A DNA stretch of 23,439 bases from contig DAORZT010000047.1 in assembly GCA_035359995.1 (NCBI GenBank), positions 1 to 23,439 on the forward strand, given 5' to 3'. Both the position numbers and the translations under genes were made by a program. Each line of letters begins with the position of its first letter. Within the stretch, counting starts at the first letter, position 1. This document shows, piece by piece, positions 14,863 through 22,933 of this stretch. Source of the DNA: JAKPCT01 sp029553165. Lineage in GTDB: Bacteria > Bacillota > UBA4882 > UBA8346. Under the pieces are notes generated by a model. That model had not been told where the DNA came from, searched no databases, and saw only the letters and a program-made list of their open reading frames with translations.

Positions 14863-14891
14863 ATTATAGTATCTCCTTGATTGCAAATCAA
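14863..14891 (-). promoter_or_regulatory. Candidate promoter of lysA
   Basis: On the minus strand TTGATT (14891-14886) and a perfect TATAAT (14868-14863) are 17 bases apart. The resulting leader is about 60 bases, too short for a lysine riboswitch, so lysA is controlled differently from dapB. Confidence 0.6.
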
Positions 14892-14929
14892 CAAAGTTAC
14901 AAAATGTATACAAAATATCTAAACCTACC

Positions 14930-15610
14930 CTAATCATTACAATCAATCCAATACCATCGTTCTTTAAGTTTTCTATATGTCGCTTTCTCAAGCCATAATT
15001 CTTCAATTTTCGGGTCATTACCATCAGATTTATATAACAGATATTGATGACAGCCTAACCCAGAGCCGGTTAAATAAAACTCAATCAATATTACATCCTG
15101 CTTCTTTTTTACATATATTTGGCTAAACCTAGCTAAATTCCGATATTTTTGTGGAATTCGTTTATTAATCTCTTCAGTACTTTCATCTTCCTTAATATCC
15201 ATGTTCTCAATAAAAGCTGCAGCTTCGCTATATAAATTGCTTCTTAACTGAAAAAAATCAGGCAAAAAGATCAAAGTTACAATAATCAATATTTGAATTC
15301 CCAATATTATAAACAAATCAAACTCAATTGCTTTCTTTTTAATGATCAATCTAATTAATTGATAAATAATTAAAGTAATCAAGGATATCATAGAAAATAA
15401 AAATATTAATATAATAATAAGTTCATTTAATGAAAAAATTGATATTCTTTTATGTTCGACATAAAAAACCTTTTGACTAATCAATACTAATCCCGACACA
15501 ATTGTAAGAAAAAATAATGTATTATATTTTTTTATAAATCTTAAAAAAATGGCCGTTAACACCGCCATTCCAAATACAGTTATTATTGCAACACAAAACA
15601 AACTCAGCAC
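14930..15610 (-). CDS. Hypothetical four-TM membrane protein
   Basis: I do not recognise this 226-residue protein. Four hydrophobic segments fill the N-terminal half (about 3-24, 31-48, 63-90 and 98-118). A charged C-terminal domain of about 100 residues follows, containing QIYVKKKQDVILIEFYLTGS, GLGCHQYLLYKSDG and KLKERWYWIDCND. GTG at 15610 is preferred because GGAG lies eight bases upstream; the longer frame to GTG 15619 has that site overlapping its start. The gene is markedly more AT-rich than lysA and phoPR beside it, which suggests acquisition or weak constraint. It may be read on into lysA, since no terminator is visible between them. Confidence 0.65.
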   Translation of the reverse strand: MLSLFCVAIITVFGMAVLTAIFLRFIKKYNTLFFLTIVSGLVLISQKVFYVEHKRISIFSLNELIIILIFLFSMISLITLIIYQLIRLIIKKKAIEFDLFIILGIQILIIVTLIFLPDFFQLRSNLYSEAAAFIENMDIKEDESTEEINKRIPQKYRNLARFSQIYVKKKQDVILIEFYLTGSGLGCHQYLLYKSDGNDPKIEELWLEKATYRKLKERWYWIDCND

Positions 15611-15821
15611 TTCAATCACTCCAATTGGTATCGGCTTTTATTTACCATTCAACTTTATATTGAATTTTTCCTTCAAAAACATGACAAGATAGTATTTTTT
15701 GTACTGAATTCCAATTTTCGCCTTTTTATTAAAAGGTCAATCAGAATGACATTCTTAAATCATGAAATTGACATTCCGAGCCCAGTTAAAACTCATACTA
15801 ATCCTCAATCATCCAAACAAT

Positions 15822-16634
15822 TTATTTTCCTGATGAATATCGTCTAATAACCGGAATACTAAGCAGAAAAACAACGAGTAAAAACCCCATTCGCGCTACT
15901 ATTCCCTGATTTAACCCATCGGCATAACTGGTATGGACCAGATTAACTGCAGTATTAATTAAAAAATGCGCAATCCATGGTGTCCAAATTGTTCTGGTGT
16001 AATAAAACATCATCCCAAAGACAATTCCCATTAAAAACTGGGGGATAAAGTTGGTTATTAATGCTCCGGTAAACTCAAGCGGTGTACTTACAACCCCACT
16101 GAGATACCATTTGAAAGCCCAGGGAAGATGCCAAGCGCCAAAGAGCAGAGCTTGAAGAGAGATCGCTGTTCTGATCTTATATTTCTCACCGAACAGCGGA
16201 ATTAAAACCCCTCGAAACAGACTCTCTTCCATAAAACAGTTAATCACATTACCAGCGATCAATAAACTGCCAAATAAGTACTCTCCTGCAATTCCGGCCT
16301 TGGGATCGATCGCTTTAAAGACAATTTCGGGCGAATGCGAATTAAAGATTGCCAATTCGAAGAGATAACTCATTACAATAATAATGGTCGTTAACAGTCC
16401 TCCGATCACGAAAACCGTTACTAGATTTTGCTTAGAGTATCCAATATCCCTTAATGATTTACCAATTAATTTGAGAAATAATACAACAATTATAAATCCC
16501 ACAACCTTTGACAGTATAATCTCGCCAAGCAGCTCGTCCAGCTTAAACAGGAATATATCAAGGAGCCTGAAGAACAATGTAATTGAGATTAAAACTAATC
16601 CTGTCAAAATTGGCTTTTTAGTAATATCCATCAT
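15822..16634 (-). CDS. CPBP family intramembrane glutamic endopeptidase
   Basis: A polytopic membrane protein of 270 residues with about eight hydrophobic segments. The three motifs of the CPBP (CAAX protease and bacteriocin-processing) family are present: EESLFR at 136-141 with paired catalytic glutamates and Arg141, FGAWH ending in His169, and HFLIN at 223-227. The active site is therefore intact. Family members process prenylated or bacteriocin-like peptides, give immunity to bacteriocins, or regulate anti-sigma factors; no peptide gene or regulator adjacent here indicates which. Two adjacent ATG codons (16634 and 16631) are possible starts after an AAGGA motif. It is transcribed divergently from galE. 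Confidence 0.85.
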   Translation of the reverse strand: MMDITKKPILTGLVLISITLFFRLLDIFLFKLDELLGEIILSKVVGFIIVVLFLKLIGKSLRDIGYSKQNLVTVFVIGGLLTTIIIVMSYLFELAIFNSHSPEIVFKAIDPKAGIAGEYLFGSLLIAGNVINCFMEESLFRGVLIPLFGEKYKIRTAISLQALLFGAWHLPWAFKWYLSGVVSTPLEFTGALITNFIPQFLMGIVFGMMFYYTRTIWTPWIAHFLINTAVNLVHTSYADGLNQGIVARMGFLLVVFLLSIPVIRRYSSGK

Positions 16635-16963
16635 TATTATCCGTTTCCTTTTCTTTGTTTAGCAATCATAACCGTCGTTATCTTTCGACTTCATACTGAT
16701 TTTCCCTGTTGAAACATGATCAAAAATAATTTTAGGTATAAATGTTTTTGATCTATCATTATCAATGATATAATATCTATAATACTGATAAAAAAAAATT
16801 GGTTTATTATCCTCATACTTTGGAGTCAATGTAATAAATTAATATAGTGACTACCAATAGTCCAATCGTTTCAAACATAATCTTTTACCGATAATGCAAT
16901 TAGTTTGAATTCGCTTAATTGACTTTAAGCCAGACAAAATTAATCACCAAGGGGGAATTGGAG
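16635..16963. other. Divergent intergenic region between the CPBP protease and galE genes
   Basis: No gene is supported in these 329 bases. The region holds a perfect nine-base inverted repeat (16718-16726 with 16745-16753), an abutting palindrome (16754-16770) and promoter-like TATAAT words (16769-16774, 16778-16783) reading towards galE. TTGACT at 16919 is -35-like but has no good -10 partner. Confidence 0.55.
16718..16770. promoter_or_regulatory. Composite inverted repeats, operator candidates
   Basis: GATCAAAAA (16718-16726) and TTTTTGATC (16745-16753) are perfect inverted copies separated by 18 bases. Directly adjoining is a second palindrome, arms TATCATT and AATGATA (16754-16770) around three bases. 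The second palindrome sits exactly between a -35-like TTGATC (16748-16753) and TATAAT (16769-16774). That layout suits a repressor site, though the 15-base spacing is short for a promoter. Confidence 0.4.
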
Positions 16964-17947
16964 ATGAATGTCTTAGTCGCAGGAGGAGCCGGTTATATTG
17001 GCAGTCAGGTGACACGGGATTTAAAATTACAAGGGCACAATCCGATTGTTATTGATGACCTAAGCAAAGGACACCGTCAGGCAGTACTTGATGCCAAACT
17101 GATCGTGGGTAACATCGGCGATCGCGAATTAGTAAAAGACATCCTTACAACCGAAAAGATTGAGGCCGTCATTCATCTGGCCGCCTTCAGTCAAGTTGGA
17201 GAATCGGTAACCAATCCCGCCAAATACTTTAACAATAACATCAGTAACGGTATAGCCTTGTTAGATGCAATGATTGCCAGTAATGTGAAGAAGATTGTCT
17301 TCTCCTCAACGGCAGCTGTTTATGGTGAACCAATCACCACTCCAATCACTGAAGAACACCCTAAAAATCCAACCAACCCCTATGGTTTTTCCAAATTAAC
17401 GTTTGAAGGGATTATGAGTAACTACGAACAAGCTTACGGACTGCGTTACATTTCACTCCGTTACTTTAACGCTGCCGGAGCAGCAACCGATGCGTTGATC
17501 GGCGAAGACCACCAACCGGAATCGCATCTAATTCCCCTCGTACTCCAAACCGCATTGGGACTCCGGGAACAACTTGATCTATACGGCACTGATTATCCAA
17601 CCCCTGACGGAACTTGCATCCGTGACTATATCCATATCATCGATCTCTCTCAAGCGCATCTGTTAGCACTGGAATCCCTGATGAATTATTCAATCTCCAA
17701 CATTTACAACTTGGGTAACGGTCAAGGCTATTCCAATCTGGAAGTCATTGAAACCGCCCAAAAAATAACTAAAAAGCCGATTAAAATTAACAAGACCTCC
17801 AGACGTCCTGGAGATCCTGCTGTCTTGGTAGCTTCAGCCACTAAAATTCAAACCGAACTTGGTTGGCAACCAAAGTATCCTTCCTTAGAAACGATTATTG
17901 AAACCGCTTGGAAATGGCATTCGAACAATCCTGAAGGATATAAGTGA
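16964..17947 (+). CDS. galE: UDP-glucose 4-epimerase
   Basis: An extended short-chain dehydrogenase/reductase of 327 residues that interconverts UDP-glucose and UDP-galactose using bound NAD. GGAGYIG at 7-13 is the dinucleotide-binding glycine motif, SSTAAVYG at 114-121 carries the active-site Ser/Thr, and Tyr140 with Lys144 form the YxxxK pair. YFNAAGA and the substrate-binding segment RDYIHIIDL are typical of GalE. ATG at 16964 is chosen because AGGGGG lies eight bases upstream; the frame continues to TTG 16919, which has no ribosome binding site and adds residues not seen in the family. The gene stands alone and is convergent with dapA. No other Leloir pathway gene is here, so it probably supplies UDP-galactose for glycoconjugates. 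Confidence 0.92.
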   Translation: MNVLVAGGAGYIGSQVTRDLKLQGHNPIVIDDLSKGHRQAVLDAKLIVGNIGDRELVKDILTTEKIEAVIHLAAFSQVGESVTNPAKYFNNNISNGIALLDAMIASNVKKIVFSSTAAVYGEPITTPITEEHPKNPTNPYGFSKLTFEGIMSNYEQAYGLRYISLRYFNAAGAATDALIGEDHQPESHLIPLVLQTALGLREQLDLYGTDYPTPDGTCIRDYIHIIDLSQAHLLALESLMNYSISNIYNLGNGQGYSNLEVIETAQKITKKPIKINKTSRRPGDPAVLVASATKIQTELGWQPKYPSLETIIETAWKWHSNNPEGYK

Positions 17948-17990
17948 TAAATCCGGTTATTTAATGGTTCATCTATGTTTACCAAAAATC

Positions 17991-18872
17991 TTAAAGCAAC
18001 CCTAGATCTTTTAATACTCCACGCATAATATCAAGCTCTTTGGCGGACGCTTCAACCAATGGCAACCGGAGACCGCCGATCTTGTAGCCTAATAAGTTAC
18101 AAGCAGCTTTGACCATGGTTGGATTGGTAGTAATAAACAGCGCCCGGTTTAATGCTCCCAATTCCGCATTGAGCTTGGCAGCAACATTTACATCACCGCG
18201 TTCAAAAGCAGCGATCATCTCTTGAATCTTTGTGCCGGCGATATGGGAGGCAACACTGATAACACCAACACCACCAACACTTAGTATTGGTAATGTAAGT
18301 GCATCATCACCACTATATATATCTAACTTTTTAGCTACCCGTTCAAAGATTTCGCTGCTTTGACTAACATTACCCGATGCTTCTTTAATGGCCACAATAT
18401 TCTTAATCTCGGCCAGCCGTACTACCGTATCAACGGTTACATTGATACCGGTCCGCCCCGGAATATTGTAAAGGATAACCGGCAGTTCAGTATTGGCGGC
18501 AATTGTCTTAAAGTGTTGGTATAATCCTTCCTGCGACGGTTTGTTATAGTAAGGAGCAACCAACATCACTCCGTCAACGCCGGCCCGTTCAGCCTCCTTA
18601 GTCAATTCAATGCTTTCCTGCGTGCTATAACTCCCTGTCCCGGCAATAACTGTCCCTTTACTTCCCACTGCCTCTACAACAGCCTTAAACAGTTCGACTT
18701 TTTCCTGTTTGGTCAATGTTGGCGATTCACCGGTCGTCCCGGCAACAACCAGACCATCAGATCCGGATTCGATTAACTTATTGGCCAATTCTTGAGCTGC
18801 CTGATAATTAACCTGAAGTTTTTCATCGAACGGGGTCACCATTGCTGTTAAAACTTTTCCTAATCTCGCCAT
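17991..18872 (-). CDS. dapA: 4-hydroxy-tetrahydrodipicolinate synthase
   Basis: DapA condenses pyruvate with aspartate semialdehyde, the first committed step to both diaminopimelate/lysine and dipicolinate. The 293-residue TIM-barrel protein has AGTTGES at 44-50 with the active-site threonines, Tyr135 and Arg140 in YNIPGRTG, and the Schiff-base Lys163 in AIKEASGN. ATG at 18872 follows AAGGAGG at about nine bases. It is the last gene of the dap/dpa cluster, 40 bases after dapG. No clear terminator lies in the 43 bases separating it from the convergent galE. Confidence 0.95.
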   Translation of the reverse strand: MARLGKVLTAMVTPFDEKLQVNYQAAQELANKLIESGSDGLVVAGTTGESPTLTKQEKVELFKAVVEAVGSKGTVIAGTGSYSTQESIELTKEAERAGVDGVMLVAPYYNKPSQEGLYQHFKTIAANTELPVILYNIPGRTGINVTVDTVVRLAEIKNIVAIKEASGNVSQSSEIFERVAKKLDIYSGDDALTLPILSVGGVGVISVASHIAGTKIQEMIAAFERGDVNVAAKLNAELGALNRALFITTNPTMVKAACNLLGYKIGGLRLPLVEASAKELDIMRGVLKDLGLL

Positions 18873-18912
18873 AACTATTAGTCCTCCTTCTGCATCTGCT
18901 GCTGATCATCAG

Positions 18913-20130
18913 CTAAGCTAATTCAAATTCTTCGTGTAAAGCTTGTAAAGCTTTAACCATTTCTGTTTGTTTGACTAAACAAGAGATATTGGTATGTGAG
19001 TCAGTAGAATGATAAATTGATATATTTAAACGGCGTAACCCACGGACCATCTTGGCCATTACTCCGGGAACTCCTCGCATTCCGGAGCCAACGATCGCAA
19101 CCTTGGCAAAGCCAGTCTCAATCTCGGCTTGTAATTTGAGGTTTTTTAATACCGTAGTAGCTTTATCAGCCAACTGTTGTGTAATAATAAAACTGATCTG
19201 AAATGGAGCGACCTGAATCATATCAACACTGATTTTGGCAGCCGCCATCTCTTCAAATACCTGTAACACTTTGCCGCTTTCATTCATATCAGTTTCAGAA
19301 TGAATCTTTACTAAAGCCATCTCTGCAAGATGAGCAATCCCGGTAACAACCCGGTCTTTACGAATTTCAATCTTCCCAATCGGAGTACCGTCAGTTATTA
19401 AGGTCCCTTCTCCGTCTGAAAAAGTTGACTTTATTTTTAACGGGATGCGCCCTTCCATTGCAATCTCAACTGCCCGAGGGTGGACTACTTTTGCTCCAAG
19501 ATGAGCCATCTCACATAGTTCCTGATAGGTCATTACTTCTAAAGGTTTGGCTTGAGGGACCAGTCTCGGGTCGGCAGTCATTACCCCGTCAACATCGGTA
19601 TAAATTTCAACAACTTCCGCCTTTAAAGCAACACCTAAAGCGGCTCCTGTAGTATCACTGCCGCCTCTGCCCAGTGTAGTTATCTCACCATCAGCAGTTA
19701 CTCCCTGAAAACCGGCAACAACCGCTACCCTACCTTCTTCAAGACATTTAAGAATAGCAGTTGGCTTGATCTCTTTGATTCGTGCATTATTAAAATCATG
19801 TTCCGTAATGATACCGGCCTGACCACCGGTGAATGCCGTGGCTTTAATCCCATGCTTCTCCAGTGTTTGCACCATGATTACGGTAGAGATTATCTCACCA
19901 CAGGACATTAGTAAATCTAATTCACGCGGTCCAATTTGATTGACAATCCCACGTGCTAATTTGATCAATGTATCAGTAGCATATGGCTCACCAAGACGTC
20001 CCATTGCCGAAACAACAACCACCACTTGATATCCTTGATCCAGGACGTTCTTCACTTTCTTGGCTACCTGATCTCTTTTTTCTTGGGTCGCAACTGAGGT
20101 TCCGCCAAATTTTTGCACTATTATCGGCAT
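18913..20130 (-). CDS. dapG: Aspartate kinase, DapG-type
   Basis: A 405-residue aspartokinase phosphorylating aspartate at the entry of the lysine, threonine and methionine pathways. KFGGTSVA at 7-14 and GRGGSDTT at 154-161 are the ATP/substrate motifs. Two ACT domains follow, approximately 268-330 and 343-400, which bind an amino-acid effector. Its place next to dapA in a sporulation cluster matches Bacillus subtilis dapG, whose product is the diaminopimelate-inhibited isozyme; effector specificity here is inferred from that synteny. ATG at 20130 has GAGGG upstream. In Bacillus subtilis asd lies between spoVFB and dapG, but here only 65 non-coding bases do. Confidence 0.93.
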   Translation of the reverse strand: MPIIVQKFGGTSVATQEKRDQVAKKVKNVLDQGYQVVVVVSAMGRLGEPYATDTLIKLARGIVNQIGPRELDLLMSCGEIISTVIMVQTLEKHGIKATAFTGGQAGIITEHDFNNARIKEIKPTAILKCLEEGRVAVVAGFQGVTADGEITTLGRGGSDTTGAALGVALKAEVVEIYTDVDGVMTADPRLVPQAKPLEVMTYQELCEMAHLGAKVVHPRAVEIAMEGRIPLKIKSTFSDGEGTLITDGTPIGKIEIRKDRVVTGIAHLAEMALVKIHSETDMNESGKVLQVFEEMAAAKISVDMIQVAPFQISFIITQQLADKATTVLKNLKLQAEIETGFAKVAIVGSGMRGVPGVMAKMVRGLRRLNISIYHSTDSHTNISCLVKQTEMVKALQALHEEFELA

Positions 20131-20195
20131 CCCGGTTCCCTCTTTCTCCCAATTTAAATAATGGGCAAGCTTCCGAAGTTGAATAAGCCGGTATT

Positions 20196-20780
20196 TTAAT
20201 AGCTAACAAGCAACGGTTGAATCTGACGGCCGGAAAGAGCTTCTAAGACAGTATCCGGTATCAACTCCATCTTGGCAACCAATGAAGTCTGTTTCGACTG
20301 TGGCGCGTCTTGACCAAACGGGACAAAGTAAACATATTTTTTATTAAGTAAGATTCCTAAATTACGGGCATTGGTACTTAACGCATCATTTGAAGAGATT
20401 GCCAAAATAACCGGCCGGTTATTTCTTAATTGCGCTTTACAGGCCAGCGCAACAGAAGTATCACTAATACCTAACGCCAGCTTGGCTAAAGTGTTCCCAG
20501 TACAAGGAGCTACTATGATCACATCAAACAGTTTTTTTGGCCCGATTGGTTCGACTTCTTCAAGGGTTGTCAAAGCTTGATTGCCGGTTATATACAATAA
20601 TTTCTTCTGCAGATCCTCTGCTTTCCCGAAACGGGTATCAGTATTAGCTACCACTGGAGAAAGTATCGGAGTAATATCAGCACCCTCATCTTTTAAGTGT
20701 TGAATATTTGGTAATACTTGATCTATCGTACAATGGGACCCGGTCAATGCAAAACCGATTTTAAGATTTGCAAAACGCAT
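20196..20780 (-). CDS. dpaB: Dipicolinate synthase subunit B
   Basis: The flavoprotein-like second subunit of dipicolinate synthase, acting with DpaA in the mother cell to make the dipicolinic acid of the spore core. Family sequence is clear throughout: IGFALTGSHCT near the N-terminus, TRFGKAEDLQKK, VIIVAPCTGNTLAKLA, RNNRPVILAISSNDAL and VPFGQDAP. Length from the chosen start is 194 residues. ATG at 20780 is preferred over ATG 20798: GGGGTGG lies eight bases upstream, and the family starts near this point. It begins one base after the dpaA stop codon, so the two subunits are translated in step. Confidence 0.95.
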   Translation of the reverse strand: MRFANLKIGFALTGSHCTIDQVLPNIQHLKDEGADITPILSPVVANTDTRFGKAEDLQKKLLYITGNQALTTLEEVEPIGPKKLFDVIIVAPCTGNTLAKLALGISDTSVALACKAQLRNNRPVILAISSNDALSTNARNLGILLNKKYVYFVPFGQDAPQSKQTSLVAKMELIPDTVLEALSGRQIQPLLVSY

Positions 20781-20781
20781 T

Positions 20782-21678
20782 TTAGAGGCCACCCCCATCC
20801 CTTAACAGTTTTAACATAATCTCTGGGATTGCCGAAGCTAAAATCGCTCCAGCGGTTTTGGGGGCTACTTTCCCGGGAAGACCCGGCGCTAAAATCGCTA
20901 AACGCTGTAACTCTTTAGCCGCCTCAAAGTCAGTCCCTCCAGGAGGTGAAGCCAGATCAATAATTAACGCTTCGTCAGTCATCAACTGCAATAACTGCCG
21001 GTCAATCACCAATTGAGGAACTGTATTGATGATTAGATCTACTTCTCCAAAAACAGCTCCTAATTCGCTGTGTTTTACTGTTTTACAACCCATTTCGGCT
21101 GCGCGTGCCAATAACTCTTCCCTTCTGGCTGCTACAGTCACTTCTGAACCTAATGCTTTAAATGTCCTAGCGACCGTTACTCCTACTCTCCCAAAACCAA
21201 TCACCAGGGTTTTCGAACCATGGATGGTGATTGGCAGCTGCTCCATTGCGATTTGTACTGCTCCTTCAGCAGTAGGAATTGAATTTAAGATCGCTATGGT
21301 ATTATCTTCAGCATACTCATATACGATTAAGCGATTATTCGCCGCTAGTTGTTTCCAATTCGGCGTCATCGAACCCACAATTACAATTGTACCTTCAGGC
21401 AAAGCTCTAAAATAATCACCAAAAGCAATTGATTCATCAACAGTCTTGCCCCGTACTAAACCCGAAGCACTCATTCCGCTAATCGGTAAAATAATCACTT
21501 GAGCACCATTCAAGGCTTCAGGCAGAGTGTCGCAAAATACTATCGGTGCGTCTAATTGGTCTTGTGGATGTCCGTATACTTTTACTTTAGTAACTAAATT
21601 TGTTAAATTTTGGGCCACAGCTATTTGTCGTGAATCACCGCCAATAACTGCTACTTCAATCTGCAACACATACTTCAC
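20782..21678 (-). CDS. dpaA: Dipicolinate synthase subunit A
   Basis: An NAD(P)-dependent oxidoreductase-like protein of 298 residues. The N-terminal EVAVIGGDSRQ and central TLVIGFGRVGVTVARTFKALG dinucleotide-binding motif are both present, as are ILPISGM, SIPTAEGAVQIAM, DLASPPGGTDF and APGLPGKVAPKTAG, all landmarks of SpoVFA. The upstream frame runs to TTG 21720, but GTG at 21678 has GGGGG seven bases before it and gives the family length, so I prefer it. With DpaB it oxidises the DapA product to dipicolinate. It is separated from dapB by about 180 bases holding promoter-like sequences, which suggests a sporulation-specific start in addition to read-through from dapB. Confidence 0.95.
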   Translation of the reverse strand: MKYVLQIEVAVIGGDSRQIAVAQNLTNLVTKVKVYGHPQDQLDAPIVFCDTLPEALNGAQVIILPISGMSASGLVRGKTVDESIAFGDYFRALPEGTIVIVGSMTPNWKQLAANNRLIVYEYAEDNTIAILNSIPTAEGAVQIAMEQLPITIHGSKTLVIGFGRVGVTVARTFKALGSEVTVAARREELLARAAEMGCKTVKHSELGAVFGEVDLIINTVPQLVIDRQLLQLMTDEALIIDLASPPGGTDFEAAKELQRLAILAPGLPGKVAPKTAGAILASAIPEIMLKLLRDGGGL

Positions 21679-21743
21679 CAAGTATCCCCCTTTTTTTTGA
21701 AAAAAGGCTTTTGATTTCAATCTCTCCTAAAATCTATCCAAAA

Positions 21744-21801
21744 TAGTTTATTTGAGATCTGATTTTAGTTCATTATATTCGAATCCTAAAAAGGTGGTGA
21801 A
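21744..21801 (-). promoter_or_regulatory. Overlapping promoter candidates for dpaA
   Basis: On the minus strand TTCACC (21801-21796) and TATAAT (21777-21772) are 18 bases apart, a plausible housekeeping-type pair. Just downstream, AC (21769-21768) and AATAAACTA (21752-21744) are 15 bases apart, resembling the sigma-K pattern AC then CATAnnnTA with one mismatch. dpaAB is sigma-K dependent in Bacillus subtilis, so a mother-cell promoter is expected here. Confidence 0.35.
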
Positions 21802-21860
21802 GGCTTTTTGTTCAGAAGCAGGTTGCTGATTCTTCAATTGCACGGGCCAGCCCAAAGCTT

Positions 21861-22664
21861 TTAGGCTTCAAATAACAGGTGTTCTAAACCATATGTCAGT
21901 CCTGGTCTGGAGATTATTTTTTTGGCAGCTAAAACTACTCCTGGCATAAAGGATTCACGACTTAAAGAATCATGGCGAATGGTTAAAGTTTGACCTTCTC
22001 CGCCAAAGATTACTTCCTGATGGGCGATCAAACCCGGGAGCCGGATACTATGAAGATGGATCCCGCCCATCTCGCCGCCTCGGACCCCTTTGATCTTCTC
22101 TTCCTCATTTGGATTACCGGTTACTTCCCCCCGTGCCGCCAAAATCATCTCGGCAGTTTTAATCGAAGTCCCCGAAGGAGCATCTAATTTCTGATCATGA
22201 TGTAACTCAATAATCTCAACATGAGGAAAAAATTTGGCGGCCATCTCCGAAAAACGCATCATCAAGAGGGCTCCAATCGCAAAATTCGGTGCAATAAGCA
22301 CATTAGCCTTATATTCCTTACTCAATTCAGCAAGTTTCGCCAAATTATCCTGAGAGATACCTGTCGTTCCAACAACCGCATGTACTCCGGCTTTGACCGC
22401 TGTTATTACGTTTTCGAATACGGTCATTGGTGTAGTGAAGTCGATCATCACATCCGGCTTGGTAACCATAATCGCCTCTTGTAAATCGCTCATGATCACT
22501 ACACCCAAAGATTCGCTACCAACAGTTGTTCCAATATCCTTACCAACATTTGATTTATCAACTGCTGCTACCAGTTTCAACTCACTGTCTTTCAAGACAG
22601 CCTTAACAACTTCACAACCCATTTTTCCGCAACAACCGGAAACTAAAACTTTAATCTGTCCCAT
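21861..22664 (-). CDS. dapB: 4-hydroxy-tetrahydrodipicolinate reductase
   Basis: DapB reduces the DapA product with NAD(P)H in the branch to diaminopimelate and lysine. The 267-residue protein has the dinucleotide motif GCCGKMG (10-16), GTTGIS (99-104), and the catalytic region HHDQKLDAPSGTS containing the His pair 155-156, Lys159 and the substrate-binding PSGTS. ATG at 22664 is chosen over GTG 22673 because the GTG overlaps the ribosome binding site AAGGAG, which is eight bases from the ATG. A lysine riboswitch with a terminator immediately precedes the gene, so it should be shut off when lysine is plentiful. It is the first gene after ymxH in the cluster; Bacillus subtilis has its dapB elsewhere. 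Confidence 0.95.
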   Translation of the reverse strand: MGQIKVLVSGCCGKMGCEVVKAVLKDSELKLVAAVDKSNVGKDIGTTVGSESLGVVIMSDLQEAIMVTKPDVMIDFTTPMTVFENVITAVKAGVHAVVGTTGISQDNLAKLAELSKEYKANVLIAPNFAIGALLMMRFSEMAAKFFPHVEIIELHHDQKLDAPSGTSIKTAEMILAARGEVTGNPNEEEKIKGVRGGEMGGIHLHSIRLPGLIAHQEVIFGGEGQTLTIRHDSLSRESFMPGVVLAAKKIISRPGLTYGLEHLLFEA

Positions 22665-22680
22665 ATTATCCACTCCTTAA

Positions 22681-22713
22681 AATAAAAAAGAATTGGTATA
22701 GCTACCAACCCTT
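22681..22713 (-). terminator. Riboswitch-controlled terminator upstream of dapB
   Basis: Minus-strand arms 22713-22703 and 22698-22688 form an 11-base-pair stem with two G-U pairs and a four-base loop, followed by a T-rich tail just before the dapB ribosome binding site. The 5' arm region also pairs with the 3' strand of aptamer helix P1, the arrangement expected for lysine-induced termination. Confidence 0.85.
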
Positions 22714-22911
22714 AGAAAACGTGATTACGAATTCATTGTGGGGTAAGATAGCTCTTCACTAAAAAAATTAGTGACAGTACTGAGACTCTTAATCGCAGTA
22801 CCAGCTGGAAGATGGCAGCTTCCAACTTCGGCGAAACTCCCTTTCACTTGGCTTCACTGGTTTTGCCAACCTCCACCAAGTTACTGATGATTTTCGCGCC
22901 TCTACTCTACC
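22681..22911 (-). promoter_or_regulatory. Lysine riboswitch (L box) with expression platform
   Basis: Conserved L-box elements appear in order on the minus strand: AGAGGCGCGAA, AGTAA, the CTTGG/CCAAG helix, CGCCGAAG, GCTGGTACTG pairing back through CAGTAC, CTGTCAC, a CACTAA/TTAGTG hairpin, and GAGCTATC. Order and spacing parallel the Bacillus subtilis lysC element. P1 is closed by 22911-22902 and 22750-22741 (ten positions, one mismatch). The 3' P1 strand can instead pair with the terminator's 5' arm: AGCTATC (22753-22747) with GGTAGCT (22706-22700), and ACCC (22744-22741) with GGGT (22711-22708). Lysine binding should stabilise P1, release the terminator and stop dapB transcription. Confidence 0.93.
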
Positions 22912-22933
22912 GCAAATTACTTTATTTTAAATA

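Noticed and set aside
14839..15024. Leftward 61-codon frame between lysA and the membrane protein gene
   Set aside because: It overlaps the lysA promoter and the end of the membrane protein gene in another frame, with no ribosome binding site.
15721..15736. CCTTTT-TATT-AAAAGG hairpin as a terminator of the CPBP protease gene
   Set aside because: It is short and A/T-rich with no following T-run, and it lies nearly 90 bases beyond the stop codon.
16919..16963. N-terminal extension of GalE from TTG 16919
   Set aside because: The ribosome binding site serves ATG 16964, and the extension adds residues ahead of the glycine motif that GalE proteins lack.
21026..21415. Rightward 129-codon frame antisense to dpaA
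   Set aside because: dpaA is unmistakable by family motifs; the antisense frame arises from codon bias and has no start signals.
22681..22911. T-box leader as an alternative to the riboswitch
   Set aside because: There is no T-box consensus word or specifier-loop layout, while the L-box motifs occur in full and in order.
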